Shown: piece by piece, positions 21,641 through 32,848 of the stretch
Position numbering within the stretch: the stretch's first letter is position 1
How the letters are laid out: each line of letters opens with the position of its first letter
Origin: Limnephilus marmoratus
Lineage: Eukaryota > Arthropoda > Insecta > Trichoptera > Limnephilidae
Assembly (NCBI GenBank): GCA_917880885.1
Contig: OU862923.1
Location: 24,877,770-24,941,769, forward strand
DNA length: 64,000 nt
Reading direction: 5' to 3'
Position numbers and translations under genes: made by a program
Notes under the pieces: generated by a model
The model's database searches: none
The model's input: only the letters and a program-made list of their open reading frames with translations
Told to the model about the DNA's origin: nothing

Positions 21641-21729
21641 GAAAATATAAAGCGTTCACGAAACAAGTAGCTAGAAACGGAATACAGACAATAGATATTA
21701 TTACGAAAATACCTGATTTGCCTAATTAC

Positions 21730-22246
21730 GTAAGAAATTATTCTAATACCTATAATGAAAATAAATAAAAGAAGACGCAAGCGTTTTTCTTTTCAATAAC
21801 ATATATCTACAACCAGGTTTTGAAAGGTTTGTACTGCAAGTAGGATTAGTCTAAAAGGTTTGTGTAATTATTCTAATATCTAGAACGAAAATAAATAAAG
21901 GAACGCGCACGCGTTTTTCTTTAAAACATGATATACATCCCAGATGTTGAGTGGTTTGTAGGGCAAGCAGGGTTTGTCTAACGGGTTTGTGTAATTATTT
22001 GAATAACTAAGACGAAAAAAAATAAAAGAACACGCACGTGTTTTTCTTTTAAACAAGATATACATCCCAAGTTTTGAATGTTTTGTATGGCAAGCAGGGT
22101 TTGTCTAACGGTTTGTCTAATTATTTGAATACCTAGAATGAAAATAAACATAAGAACGCGCAAGCGTTTTTCTTTTAAATAAGATATTCATCCCAGGTTT
22201 TGAATGGTATGTATGGCAAACAGGGTTTGTCTAACGGGTTTGCCTA
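21730..22246 (+). repeat. Minisatellite, about 4 copies of a 124-127 bp unit
   Basis: Units begin near 21738, 21868, 21992 and 22119 with ATTATT-TAATA-CTA-AA. Each contains GCGTTTTTCTTTT, an ATATACATCCCAG block and GGTTTGTCTAACGGGTTTG. They differ by scattered substitutions. Confidence 0.8.
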
Positions 22247-22455
22247 ACCCAATACCCTAACTTTACCTAATAATCTAACCTAACCTAATAACCTAACCTA
22301 ATCTAATATAACCTAATAACCTAACCTAACCTAATAACCTACCCTAACATAATAACATAACATAACCTAACCTAACCTAATAACCTAATCGAACCAAATA
22401 ACCTAACCTTACCTAAAAACCTAACCTAACACAACCTAAACTAACCTAATTAATA
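22247..22455 (+). repeat. Degenerate CCTAA array, telomere-like
   Basis: About 210 bp of CCTAA-type pentamers, mostly in the higher-order form CCTAACCTAATAA. CCTAA is the complement of the common insect telomere unit TTAGG. The array is interstitial and imperfect. Confidence 0.75.
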
Positions 22456-22529
22456 ATACATTGATTTTAAGTCATCCTAAATTATACTCGATTATTTATT
22501 TATTCAAAAATGAAAATTTGTATGATGCA

Positions 22530-22838
22530 ACCTTTAGTTTGTACCTTTCTGGAATATGTGTGATATTTGCGTTATGGCAACATTTTTTTAATATTTATCG
22601 ATTGGAACCCTGAAAATAGTGGAAATTATTCAGTCTGTAAAATAATGTAATACGAAATGTCAGCCGTAACGATAAAATACGTACAATTTTGTTTTTATGA
22701 ATTGTAAATTTAAATGCATATTTTTCCACCGGTCCCGACTGAAACCGATGTTTTTTGTGGCAACTAAGTTTAAAATTAGCGTACTTTTCAAAATCTGTGC
22801 CTATTAAAAGTGCGGCGGCTTGTCCATAAATTAATAGC
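22530..22838 (-). repeat. Right arm of filled foldback structure
   Basis: Inverted partner of 21345-21640; ends outward with GCGGCGGCTTGTCCAT. Confidence 0.7.
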
Positions 22839-22839
22839 A

Positions 22840-23130
22840 TTTCAAACATAGAATTAAAATAATTTCTAGGGCAAAAAAAATATTATATCACAGGTAGATG
22901 CTTTATCACTGGTCTGAACAAGATGTCTGATTGAGACCTAAATTCAAAACTCATCCGAGTTGAACCAAAGATACAATTACAGATAGACCTACTCCATAGT
23001 TAGATTTTTTTGTAATAAATATATTGTGCGATTATCCCTTTGAAATTAGTTTAATTCTTGATCCTTAAAAGTTTCAATATTGTTGTTTTTTTTTTTATAT
23101 TTCTTCTAATTGTACATTTCTTGTATAAAT
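22840..23130. other. Unassigned AT-rich DNA
   Basis: Nothing recognisable. Confidence 0.35.
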
Positions 23131-23134
23131 AAGT

Positions 23135-23405
23135 GTAGTGTTGGTAATATGAGTATCTGTCGGGTAGGTTCGGGAATACCGAACCTAGCCGAAGCGGCCG
23201 GACATCGGCACAATATAATAGCGAGCACAGAGCTCGTGCGGCGTCTTTTCTCGTTAGGCGGCTTACAGCCAACACTGTAAATATTATATTCAATAAACAG
23301 TCTCCGTGTATCAAAGATACTACGTGTTTTAATAAATAACCTGGAAGACATCCAAGAGCGATACTGGAGATAAAGGGCCCAGTATTACCTGCAGTACAGG
23401 ACATT
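23135..23405 (+). repeat. Possible LTR-like fragment
   Basis: GC-richer than its surroundings. It starts TGTTGGTAATATGAG and holds an ATTCAATAAACAGTC polyadenylation-like signal, an order seen in LTRs. No second LTR, no duplication and no internal region are visible, so the call is weak. Confidence 0.3.
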
Positions 23406-23651
23406 ACAATAAGCCTGAGAGTTTCTTGGTATAGTTTCAATGATCGGTACAGTCGTTTAACAACGATTAATAATTAAAATACGAAAACTTTTATCAGCTC
23501 TTGTTTTAATAGTATTTTAATCGATTGCTGGTACATATTTTTATATTAAATTAATGGTAAAATTAATTTAATTTATTTTTGCTGCTGCGCAAATTTGATT
23601 CATCCATATTAAAAATCGTATCAATAATATGATCGTTTTAATATATTACTG

Positions 23652-23735
23652 CTGACCCGTAGAACTTCGTACCGCCTCAGAATCAATAACTGTTATGTCA
23701 ACTTATTAGCTGAATTAAATTCAGTTTTTCATTGT
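23652..23735 (-). mobile_element. Helitron 3' end fragment
   Basis: Reverse complement of the 3' end of the 62979-63499 Helitron (TTGATTCTGAGGCGGTACGAAGTT). The terminal CTAG is not preserved. Confidence 0.55.
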
Positions 23736-23744
23736 TCCTTCCGA

Positions 23745-23865
23745 GAACTTCCTCTCCTTCCTTTTCTAAAAAGACCCCCACACAGCATCCCTAAATATGA
23801 CACAGACCCTAAAGGGAAATATTTTCCTCAGGGCCCTCTGTGTGGAGCAAATGTAAGAAAAAAAG
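23745..23865 (+). repeat. SINE/LINE family B 3' module
   Basis: CCACACAGCATCCCTAAA, then a diverged ACCCTAAAGGG...CCTCAGGGCC hairpin, CTGTGTGGAG and an A-rich tail. Confidence 0.6.
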
Positions 23866-24232
23866 TTTAAAATTGAAGCAATTATCAATGCGCAATTGTC
23901 CGTGTTTTGTTTTATCAGTATCAGGGATGGCGTTGTGTACAGATTTATATTTTTTGTGATTTTCTTACTTTTCCACTTACTTACGGGAATTGCGTTCCAT
24001 TTTCTTTATACGTGTGAGGGAGATTTATTATAATTATTGTATTTTTCGTTTGGACGGGTGTAGACAAACTTCACTATTTGTCTCATTTTCGAATGTTGAC
24101 ATTGGTGTGTAAGAAAGACGGGCAGCATTATATGTTTAAGAACAAAAGCAAAACAATCAACGCATTGATATTTGACGTTTTTAAATTTTTGGAATTCACT
24201 CACTATTCAATATTATACTTATCACAATATAG

Positions 24233-24425
24233 CTGCAGCTCTTTCAAAATATGAAAATTCGTTCCATACAAAATGTACGAGGAAAGAATTTTCTTCATAA
24301 CTTTTTCAGATGTTTTAATAGCTATTCTGCTATTCGGGTATTCGGGGTGGAGACAAAACCAACAAATCAAAGATCATAAAAATCGGTCCGGCCGTTGAGT
24401 TATAAAATGGTGTAACTAACCCGAC
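24233..24425 (-). repeat. Helitron-related fragment
   Basis: Contains, inverted, the TCCATACAAAATGT and CTGCAG-TCTTTCAAAAT blocks found in the Helitron near 63155-63200. Confidence 0.35.
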
Positions 24426-24429
24426 TTTA

Positions 24430-25454
24430 TTTTACACCTGTATTAAGATTATTTAATAAAGTATTGTTGTTTTTACAACGCAGTGAATAATTTTGTAGTT
24501 GTGATAATGTGTGTTAATACAGGAGATTATACGGATGTAGATATTGATTTTTGAAAAAATATGATTGTACTATTTATCGGCATAGTATGTTTACATTCTA
24601 GAATGTATTATTTCATGAAACGTATCTTTGGCACACTTTTCTGACTCCTAATCGTACTTGAACTTCTCGCGCACTCTACTGTCTTTAAATGAGCAGACTC
24701 AAATATTTTATTCACTTACTTCGACGTGCAACATTTTCTTCGGAATTTTTCGACATTCATATCATTATTTTTTTCAGAATAAACCTATATAGACTTTGAA
24801 CTGAGAGTACCTACTTCAATGAATGCATAAAGCAGCAATGTACAAGTAATTACTATCGGTTCTAGGAATGACTACGAAGTAAAGTCCCTCGTTACATTTA
24901 TTATCAATTTTCGACTTAGTTTCTACAAAATGTACACGTTTTACAAATGAGTATCCTTAAATAATGTAAAAAAATTCAAAAGCTGTTAATTAATATTGGC
25001 ATTAAATTCCTCGTAGCAGCATTAGATCAATTATTGACTTTCAGAAAGGAAAAAAATCATTGAAAAAAAACGTGAATTACTTTCCCAAATGAAAATTGTT
25101 TTAGGGTTTGTTTGTAAACGAGTTGTATTTAGGGATATACTCTGAAATGTTTGCTTTCTAACAAAAAATAAAAGGTTTTTACTGTTTCTCCACACAGCAA
25201 ATAAACCGATTGGTTCTGTCTGCTGCCTCTGTGAGAATTTCGTTTGAATATATTGAATATTATATATGTCATTGACATTGTGTGAGATTGGCCCTTGTTG
25301 CACAAAAATAGCTACTTACTATGGTCTTGCTGCTAATAGCTCCATTTTGGTATATTTTTCTATTGCGTTAGTCGTTAATGGAGAAAAGAAAAAAGTTACA
25401 ATGGATCTTCAAGTCATTGCGAATCAAAACTGTTAATTTTAATTTTGATTCATT
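24430..25454. other. Unassigned AT-rich DNA
   Basis: No gene recognised. The 90-codon minus-strand frame at 25031-25303 shows no family motif. Confidence 0.35.
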
Positions 25455-25557
25455 AATTGTTTTTGTGTTTGTGGAGGAGCGGAGAGGGTGAGGGGGGGAG
25501 GAGGCGGAGTGGGAACCCCCCTAATACCATGCGAGCGAAGCCGCGGTAACAAACTAG
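25455..25557 (+). mobile_element. Helitron-type 3' end
   Basis: G/A-rich stretch followed by ATACCATGCGAGCGAAGCCG and ending AAACTAG before T, nearly the same end as 20283-20464. The 5' part is missing. Confidence 0.55.
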
Positions 25558-25559
25558 TG

Positions 25560-26064
25560 TTAAAAATACCTAAAACTTAATTGAATTGAATACGTAATAA
25601 CGTGAGTGAATTTATATTATAAAAAGGAAATCAAAAATTCACATGATTATAAAGTTTCCCAAAGGCGGCGAAGGGTACATCTAGTAAAATATTTACTCTG
25701 TACCAAATACGTACCGAAAGTATAAGATAAAAATTATATGTGTAAATTACGATTGATTCCCGCACAGAACTTATGCGATATTCAATAAATTCGCTTTGCA
25801 TATTTGATGAACCAACGAAGGCAAAAAACTTGTTCGGAAAAATATAACTTTTCCACATTTTCACTGGAAATTTTCTTTCGACTTCTTGCCGACCCGATTG
25901 TGAAAATGTTGATTTACTGATTGGTTTTTTGATGTCTACGAGTATCAAATATTTTGGATTCCATGAATATTCAAATATTTGTTTTAATTTAAAGTTTAAC
26001 AACATTAATACCTCTAAAAAGATAAGTTATTTGAAGTGCCGGCCACGCAGATGGCGAATGGTGA
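25560..26064. other. Unassigned DNA
   Basis: A 124-codon minus-strand open frame (25631-26005) lies here, but it has no motif, no repeat partner in this window and no signal of coding use. I do not call it a gene. Confidence 0.35.
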
Positions 26065-26786
26065 TTAAGAGGGCATTACCAGAGAAAACCAGAAATATGT
26101 CATTTTCAAATCAGATTTAGATCAGACGTATTGACTCTTTTCCACAAAAAATTATAAATGGATTTCGAAAGATTGTTCTTTTATCTAGCATTCGCATGAA
26201 ATAAATTTTGAGAATTTTTTTTGATTTTTAGTATAAAAAGGTTATTCCATAGGTCGTTGGCAGATTTGTTAAATTTTCAAAAAAGATTTTGTATTATACC
26301 ACACCCATTTCAAATAATATAATCATGCAATAAAATAAATCAATACATTATCTAGCAAACGCATGTTTTATAATTTTAATTTTAGTTTCAATAAAATCAT
26401 AAAAAAATATGTACGTACATGTGTTTCTTGACGAAAATTGGTCCTTTTGTGTATTTATTTGCGCACTAAACTAATTTATTTCAGATTTTTTTAACATTCT
26501 TATTAAATTTAGACATTATTGAAAAACGGTAAATACTTATAATCTAAAAATAATTAAAAAAAGTACATTATTTTAATAGTTTTATCATCACGCCTTTCAG
26601 CATTTTTGGATGAAGGTATAAATTAAAGCTAATTTGGATTGAAATAAATTCGATATTGAGTTATAATTTTAAAAAGCTGGTACGGAGAATAATTAATCTT
26701 TCTCATTGTAACCGCCCCGCACGATCGTAAGAACAACTTTCGACGAAATGTGGATTTTCGTCCACTGGCTGGTTAAACGCTCTTAA
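26065..26786 (+). mobile_element. TTAA-flanked MITE, copy 2
   Basis: Bounded by TTAA at 26065-26068 and 26783-26786. Just inside are imperfect inverted termini: GAGGGCATTACCAG left, GAGCGTTTAACCAG as the inverted right end (10 of 14 match). Length including both TTAA is 722 bp, exactly that of copy 3 (30734-31455). No transposase. TTAA duplications point to a piggyBac- or Kolobok-type source; the GAG terminus is less like piggyBac. Confidence 0.8.
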
Positions 26787-27487
26787 TAATATTAATCTGA
26801 GGATTATGATGGCGGAGAAAAAAAAAAGTTTTTTTGTTATATAAATAATATGTGTTACATTTTTAATCACATGTATTTTACAAAATATTATATTTAAGGT
26901 ATACCTTGTCAGAAACGAGGGAGCCACTATACTTTCTTAGGTTGTATGTATGTTATAATATGTTTTGTATAAATATTAACATTAATCTTTTTTAAATTGT
27001 TTAATTTAATTGGTTTGTTCTGATTGGTTGATGATTTATTATTATGTATTTTGATTAGGGATTGAACAATAATAGTGCATATTCCTTTTTTATATCTATT
27101 ATCATCTCCCACTTATGCTGTCCATCTCGTATAAAAGGTAGTTCGCACATTCGTTACACTTTCTGTGACACGTTCTTCTAGGATTCTAGGCTGTTCCCAA
27201 CTTATTATCACATTTAATTGAGCATATTACTTTTTCCTGACTCCTTTAATCTGTTCATCTGCCATTTACGGCCAAACGCCACGCCTAAACGTATCTATCT
27301 CATTTCGCTAATACCATCCCCGTATTATGTTTAAGACTCCGCATTCGTAATATTGCCTTAATCTGTTTTAACGCACACACAAATGCCTCAGGGATCTCAT
27401 CTCTACTGCATTCCATATTTTTATCAATACGATTCAATACGAAAATTTTATGCCACTATCTATATATAAAAATCATGTTATATCTTC
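26787..27487. other. Unassigned AT-rich DNA
   Basis: No gene recognised. CTATCTATATATAAAAATCATG at 27461 is weakly like a Helitron 5' end but has no matching 3' end nearby. Confidence 0.35.
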
Positions 27488-27742
27488 CTGGTATGTATGC
27501 TCCAAAAATTATTATTAACACATTTGTTTCAGTTATTTTACAAGTTATATGTATGAAAAAATTCACAGTGTTTCTTTAAATGCTGTTTATGATAATGTCC
27601 GCGAGATTTTTGCTGTATTTTAAACGAGTCGTGTTTTATTAAACATTTTCGCCATTTTCGCATCGATTTTGTCGCTGTAAATGTTAGCGCTCTCCTCTAA
27701 CATTCGTAATTTCGTATCTCTCCATCTTCTTCTTTTCGGGTC
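27488..27742 (+). repeat. Dispersed repeat, copy 2
   Basis: Inverted match to 9928-10165 (CGAGATTTTTGCT, TTTAAACGAGTCGTGTTT, CATCTTCTTCTTTT). It directly abuts the LINE fragment that follows. Confidence 0.6.
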
Positions 27743-27825
27743 CGGTTGCAGAGCTTTAATGAACTGTCAAATTTGATACTAATTTCCTCTTTCAAACGAA
27801 CGAATTATTTCTAAACGTTTTCGGG

Positions 27826-28510
27826 TTGTAACTAGAACAGAAATAGAGTTATAATACGCCAATACGTCAATAATATAGAGCGCATACAAAATAAATTTAT
27901 TAAGTATCTCGGTTATAAATGCAACAATAATTATACCTGCACTTTCCAATCCCTGAAATCCATGCGAACGGGAGCTGACATGACATTTCTCCATAAAATA
28001 ATACATAACAAAATAGACTGCCCTGAACTTCTATCCCAAATAAATTTTAACATCCCATCTAAAAGAACTCGCCACACCAACCTTTTTTACACAACCAGTA
28101 ATAATACGAACGCTGCAGCCAACTCCCCCATTTCCCGCATCCTTCAAAGATTCAACTCAATTCAAAAAACCACAAATACCGATATGTTTATTGATTCCCT
28201 CCCTCTATTTAAGAAAAACATTTTTAGCACACTGAATTCGCACACATAACACACACATCCACACACTCACACGCGCATTCACACACATACAAACAATCTC
28301 ACACACCACCCTCCTTCAATAATTTACTAACTTAACTTAACTTAATTTAGGTATAATGTATTATTTATCTCACAAAAACATAAGTATATAACAGCGACAT
28401 GTTATTGGTACCAATTATTGTATTAATTCTATAACTTTGTAACTATTTTCCATTATGTAATAATGTACTGTTTGTTTCTGCAAAAGAAAAATAAATAAAA
28501 AAATAAAATA
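27826..28510 (+). mobile_element. CR1/Jockey-superfamily LINE, 3' end
   Basis: An open frame runs to 28249 and encodes NNIERIQNKFIKYLGYK, then FLHKIIHNKIDCPELLS and FNIPSKRTRH, the typical C-terminal end of LINE RT proteins ('IQ-KF-KYL ... L-KILN--IDCPELL'). The 3'UTR has CA-rich and ACTTAACTTAA stretches and ends in an A-rich tail at 28485-28510. RT catalytic motifs are absent, so the copy is strongly 5'-truncated. It differs from the LINE at 31580-36741. Confidence 0.75.
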
Positions 28511-28511
28511 A

Positions 28512-29454
28512 GGATTTCTATGGGAACACACGCGTTAGCTTGAAAACGAGCACATTGAACTTAACTGCTATTGTTAGATTGTCGTGTAAACAAGCTTAGG
28601 GGTCCAAATGATTAAATTTCATTCTCTATGCATAGTCAAATCTATAAAACAAGAAATCAATATTATATCAAAGCATATTGCAAAAAACTACGTCATCAAA
28701 AATAATCATTATTACAACGATACGCTCTCGACAAGCTTTTTCCGAAGGGTCGCTAATTTAATATTCATTAAAAGTTTTGTTCATATCCAAAGTATGGCAA
28801 TTGTGAAATATGCCAATCAAATTATACGCTTTATACTTTATATATAGTAGTTGTACTAAAACTCGGGCGAACTTTTAATGAAACCACTTTTTTCCTCCCT
28901 GGGAGATTCCACCGCCTCAGGTTGGTTTAGCTCGTTAGGGATGTTTTTTTTTTAATTTCCCGGTATGCACGGTACATTTTTTCACAAAACAGGGTCATCA
29001 CGTGTACTTATACATAACACGTACAAGTATTTATTTTCGTGGAACCGGATAAATTAGTTTTCGTATTGAATTGTAGTTATTAGCTCATTCCAAAAAAAAT
29101 TTCGCAGGGGCGGGTTAAAGGACAGTTTTTGAAATAAATCTTGGGGAGTAAGCTAGCGAATGCATGACGAAAGCGTTAAGAAAAGTGGCGAACGTTGAGA
29201 GGGAGATAATTAATGAAGATAGAAAGAGAGGGAGTTACGTTTCGTATATTACTGCAGGGGCAAGAGAAAGAGGTGCGAGCAAATATTTTCTTTCTCTCTT
29301 TCTCTCATAGCCAGTTACATTTCGTATATCTAAGACACAGTGTAGGCCTATTGTCTGTTAATATAGATGGAGCTAAAGAAGTTTTACTTCAGTCGTGTGG
29401 TCTAAAGCATATTTTTTTTCACAAAACAGGGTAATAAGTACTCAAGTTCGCTTC
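28512..29454. other. Unassigned DNA with a small direct repeat
   Basis: No gene seen. TTTTTTCACAAAACAGGGT occurs at 28977 and again near 29409. Confidence 0.35.
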
Positions 29455-29660
29455 ATTTCTGAATGGTGATATTACACCAGGGCGACACTGAAAGTATCTT
29501 CTGCTCTGGAACGTGCCGCAAATGTAATTCATGTTATTTTAAATGCAAAAATTTTGAAATAAGAAAAATTCATCAAATAAAATGTATTTGTTCCCGCCGG
29601 GAATTGAACCCAAGATACTAGCCGAAAGCCTTTCCCCTCGACCCCGGAGGCTATAATAAA
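29455..29660 (-). mobile_element. SINE family A, 5' part
   Basis: Minus-strand head with a B-box-like GGTTCAATTCCC and the following body (GGAACGTGCCGCAAAT and ACACCAGGGCGA read on plus). The 3' half is lost. Confidence 0.65.
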
Positions 29661-29661
29661 A

Positions 29662-30280
29662 AAATATATATCTTCGCGATATTGACAACATATTTTGTTA
29701 CGGACTATGGCCCTTTCATCATCCGGCTCTTTCATGGCACCTCTCCCCTACTATTTACCAAAATATGAAAAATATTTAGTATTCATTTCCAGTTGACTAG
29801 AATTTAAATTTTTTAGCATTTTGTAATTAAAGTGTTACTGAAGTCTTTGTAATCTGAAAAACAAATAATGATATCATGGCATATCATAAGTCGATTTACG
29901 ACAATAGGTACATTTGGATATATTTTTTACGGAAGGCTGTCGTTCCATGTTATATCGATAAGAAATCGACGTAAACCGAGTGCTTGCAAGACCATGCGCA
30001 GAAAAATCTCACAATCGACTGCTTTGCCGACTGCTTTAACTTAACTATGCCGGGTTTCGCAATACTTGGTTCATATCGATTTCTTACCGACCTAAGATGA
30101 CGGCCTAAAACATTACGCCTAAAGTCAAAATGTCGGTCCGTTTGGATTTATACTGTCTTGAAAGTGATCTTTATATTAGGATGTTAAATTGAGATCATTA
30201 GCAATACAGTGTAACTCTGACCAGACATTTGAGAAAAGCAGTAATAGAAACTTACATCCTGCTTGTAAATATATATCCAT
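29662..30280. other. Unassigned DNA
   Basis: No gene seen. ATATCGATAAGAAATCGACGT and ATATCGATTTCTTACCGACC (29953 and 30074) form a short inverted pair. Confidence 0.35.
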
Positions 30281-30282
30281 TA

Positions 30283-30445
30283 ATTGAAGAAGAGATAGCC
30301 TAATAATCTAAACGAAAATATGAAAGAGACCAAGACACAAAAAAATTGAAAAAGATAATGGTTGCAATTATTAGTCCTGTCTTCTTCTTCAATGATATAT
30401 TACATTGATGGGAATAACCTCAAAAAGTCATAAAAAAGAAATTGT
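30283..30445 (-). repeat. SINE family D fragments
   Basis: Left part (GAAGAAGAGATAGCCTAATAATCTAAA) matches 42005-42060. Right part (TCTTCTTCTTCAATGATATATTACATTGATG) matches, inverted, 41960-42010. The region is a rearranged copy of the palindrome at 41945-42745. Confidence 0.5.
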
Positions 30446-30589
30446 TTACATATTATTCATGTGTTATTACCTACGTCTCTAAATCTTAACATTCTCCTTT
30501 CGTAATCAAATAGACATATTATGTCGTTAACATTTTTCGATTGATCTTCCTACTTAAGACTTCGCTGTGGAAAAGCGTGCTGTGTATTT

Positions 30590-30690
30590 TTTTATGTCAT
30601 TAGTGCACACCAGTCCCAACTGCTCCTGACACACCGGAGTCATTCAGACTATGGCATTACTGATTGGGTGTATATTGTGAGACAGATTCT
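30590..30690 (-). mobile_element. SINE family A 3' fragment
   Basis: CAGTCCCAACTGCTCC, CATTCAGACTATGGCAT and GGGTGTATATTGTGAG match, in order, the minus-oriented copy at 47040-47465. Confidence 0.55.
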
Positions 30691-30733
30691 AAAAATCTAG
30701 GTTAGGTTAGATTAAATCTGGTCAATTAATATG

Positions 30734-31455
30734 TTTAAGAGCGTTTAACCAGCCAGCGGACGAAAATCCACATTTCGTCGAAAGTTGTTCTTCCGATCGT
30801 GCAGGGCGGTTACAATGAGAAAGATTGAATACTCTCCGTACCAGCTTTTTTAAATTATAACTCAATATCGAATTTATTTCAATCCCAATTAGCTTTAATT
30901 TATACATTCATCCAAAAATGCTGAAAGGCGTGATGATAAAACTATTAAAATAGTGTACTTTTTGTAGTTATTTTTTGATTATAAGTATTTATCATTTTTT
31001 AATAATGTCTAAATTTAATAAGAATGTTAAAAAAACCTGAAATATATTAGTTTGTAAGTGCGCAAATAAATACATAAATGGACCAATTTTCGTCAAGAAA
31101 CACATGTACGTACATATTTTTTAATGAATTTATTGAAACTAAAATTAAAATTCTAATACATAACTTTGCTAGATAATCTATCGATTTATTTTACTGCATG
31201 ATTACATTATTTGAAAGGGGTGTGGTATAATACAAAAACTTTTTTGAAAATTTAACAAATCTGCCAACGACCTATGGAATAACCTTATTATACTAAAAAT
31301 TTTAAAAAATTCTAAAAATTTATTACATAACTATGCTAGATAAAAGAACAATCTTTCGAAATCCATTTATAATTTTTTGTGGAAAAGAGTCAATACGTCT
31401 AAAAACTTTTTTGAAAATGACGTATTTCCGGCTTTCTCTGGTAATGCCCTCTTAA
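30734..31455 (-). mobile_element. TTAA-flanked MITE, copy 3
   Basis: Inverted copy of 26065-26786, same 722-bp length, TTAA at 30734-30737 and 31452-31455. It is followed closely by the SINE and LINE below. Confidence 0.8.
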
Positions 31456-31496
31456 AGTCATTTCAGACAACATTTCGTCTCTATGCATCTACCAAT

Positions 31497-31579
31497 CTGG
31501 AACGTGCCGCAAAAATATGACGTAGTTATTTTATTTAATGTTTCTTTAATGTAAAATGACGAGGTAAGAAAAATCATCT
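31497..31579 (-). mobile_element. SINE family A fragment
   Basis: CTGGAACGTGCCGCAAA and the AT-rich body after it match family A. The match ends where the LINE begins, so the LINE appears to have inserted into this SINE. Confidence 0.5.
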
Positions 31580-31706
31580 ACTTACATGCACCGGAGTTGT
31601 TCATCGCAAAGCTTTTTATAAAACACAGAACCATAACTTGTTAATAATAATAACATTGTTAATAATAATAATTTCAAAATATACACCTATCGACACAAAA
31701 ATAAAT

Positions 31707-32729
31707 ATGGAGAACTTCACCTGCAGCAAGTGTCCAGAACCAATAATCACAAAGGAATCAATGTTTTGGTGCTCCTCCTGTGAAGAGAGTCTTCACTTCG
31801 CCTGCGGCGGCATTACTGAGGGTCAATACCGGAAGCTCTCCCAAGAAAAACGCGCTAACATCAAATGCAGTGGATGCAAGACGGAACCTCGTCGAACGGC
31901 GCGATCAACTTCCACATCGAGTAAAGAGAACGCACCTCCTCCTGCCAACGTCAGCAAACCAGGCCTAACTCCGGGGGAAACTCTTCTTATGGAGGAACTG
32001 CGCCAAATCAAGATGGAACTCCAAGAGTACAAGAGCATCCAATCAAAAGTGACTGTATTATATGAAGAATTCAAAGACTTCAAGAAAACGATGACCTTCT
32101 TTAACTCAAAAATGGAGGGATTTGAGGATGAATTGAAAAAGGCGACGCACAAAATGAAAAACATAGATTCCATCCAAAAGAAAAATATGGAACTTGAAGC
32201 TAAAGTAACAATGCTCGAGTTCAAACTCGACGATCAAGAACGCCAACAAAAAAATTTCGTGGCCGAAATAAGAGGGATACCAGAGGTTGAAGGAGAAAAG
32301 TTACAAAATATTATTTTCAACATTAGTCAAGAAATACGCACAACCACCACTACAAATGATATCGAGTCAACCTTTAGAGCTCCTGGTAGGCCAACCCCAA
32401 CCAAAACCCGGCCTATAATTGCGCGGTTCAAAGAAATTCACCTAAGGGATGAATTCTTAAGTTGCGTAAAAAGATACAATTTGAACGCTACCACGAAGGA
32501 AGATAAACTCAACACGAGCTCCATAGGCCTCTCCGGACCGCGTACACCCGTTTATATATCAGAACACTTAACATCGACAAATAAACGCTTACTTTACCTG
32601 GCGAAGAAGACGGCTACGGAAAAAAAGCTAGCTTACGTATGGGTGAAAGCGGGACGTGTCTACGTACGCCAAACAACAGAATCACGAGCTATCCACATTA
32701 CCTCTGAAAATACCCTTCTCACACTATGA
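31707..32729 (+). CDS. LINE ORF1 protein (PHD finger, coiled coil)
   Basis: 340 codons from the ATG at 31707 (MENFTCSKC). The frame extends 23 codons upstream with a hydrophobic, AT-driven leader, so I prefer this start, which sits just ahead of the zinc finger. Residues 4-55 form a PHD-type Cys/His cluster (CSKC, CSSC, HFAC, CSGC). Residues about 90-195 are charged and heptad-rich, likely coiled coil for trimerisation. The C-terminal part (from FVAEIRGIPE) has the RNA-binding fold pattern of LINE ORF1 proteins. It should coat LINE RNA and act as a chaperone. It is intact, 119 bp upstream of ORF2. Confidence 0.82.
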   Translation: MENFTCSKCPEPIITKESMFWCSSCEESLHFACGGITEGQYRKLSQEKRANIKCSGCKTEPRRTARSTSTSSKENAPPPANVSKPGLTPGETLLMEELRQIKMELQEYKSIQSKVTVLYEEFKDFKKTMTFFNSKMEGFEDELKKATHKMKNIDSIQKKNMELEAKVTMLEFKLDDQERQQKNFVAEIRGIPEVEGEKLQNIIFNISQEIRTTTTTNDIESTFRAPGRPTPTKTRPIIARFKEIHLRDEFLSCVKRYNLNATTKEDKLNTSSIGLSGPRTPVYISEHLTSTNKRLLYLAKKTATEKKLAYVWVKAGRVYVRQTTESRAIHITSENTLLTL

Positions 32730-32848
32730 CTCACTTATACAAGCATACACATACTATTTTACTCAAACACCACACACACATCTGTATATTCCCAAAGTTT
32801 ATCATTGTGGATATACTTAATTAACTTAAAAAAAAAAAGAAACTATAA

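Noticed and set aside
21730..22246. CRISPR-like array
   Set aside because: Whole units repeat without constant short repeats and variable spacers; it is a minisatellite in a eukaryotic genome.
22247..22455. True chromosome end
   Set aside because: The array is short, degenerate and flanked on both sides by unique DNA, so it is interstitial.
25631..26005. 124-codon minus-strand open frame
   Set aside because: No motif, no start context, no repeat partner; expected by chance in long AT-rich DNA with few stops in one frame.
27461..27487. Helitron 5' end
   Set aside because: The TCTATATATAAAAATCATG start has no matching CTAG end or hairpin downstream.
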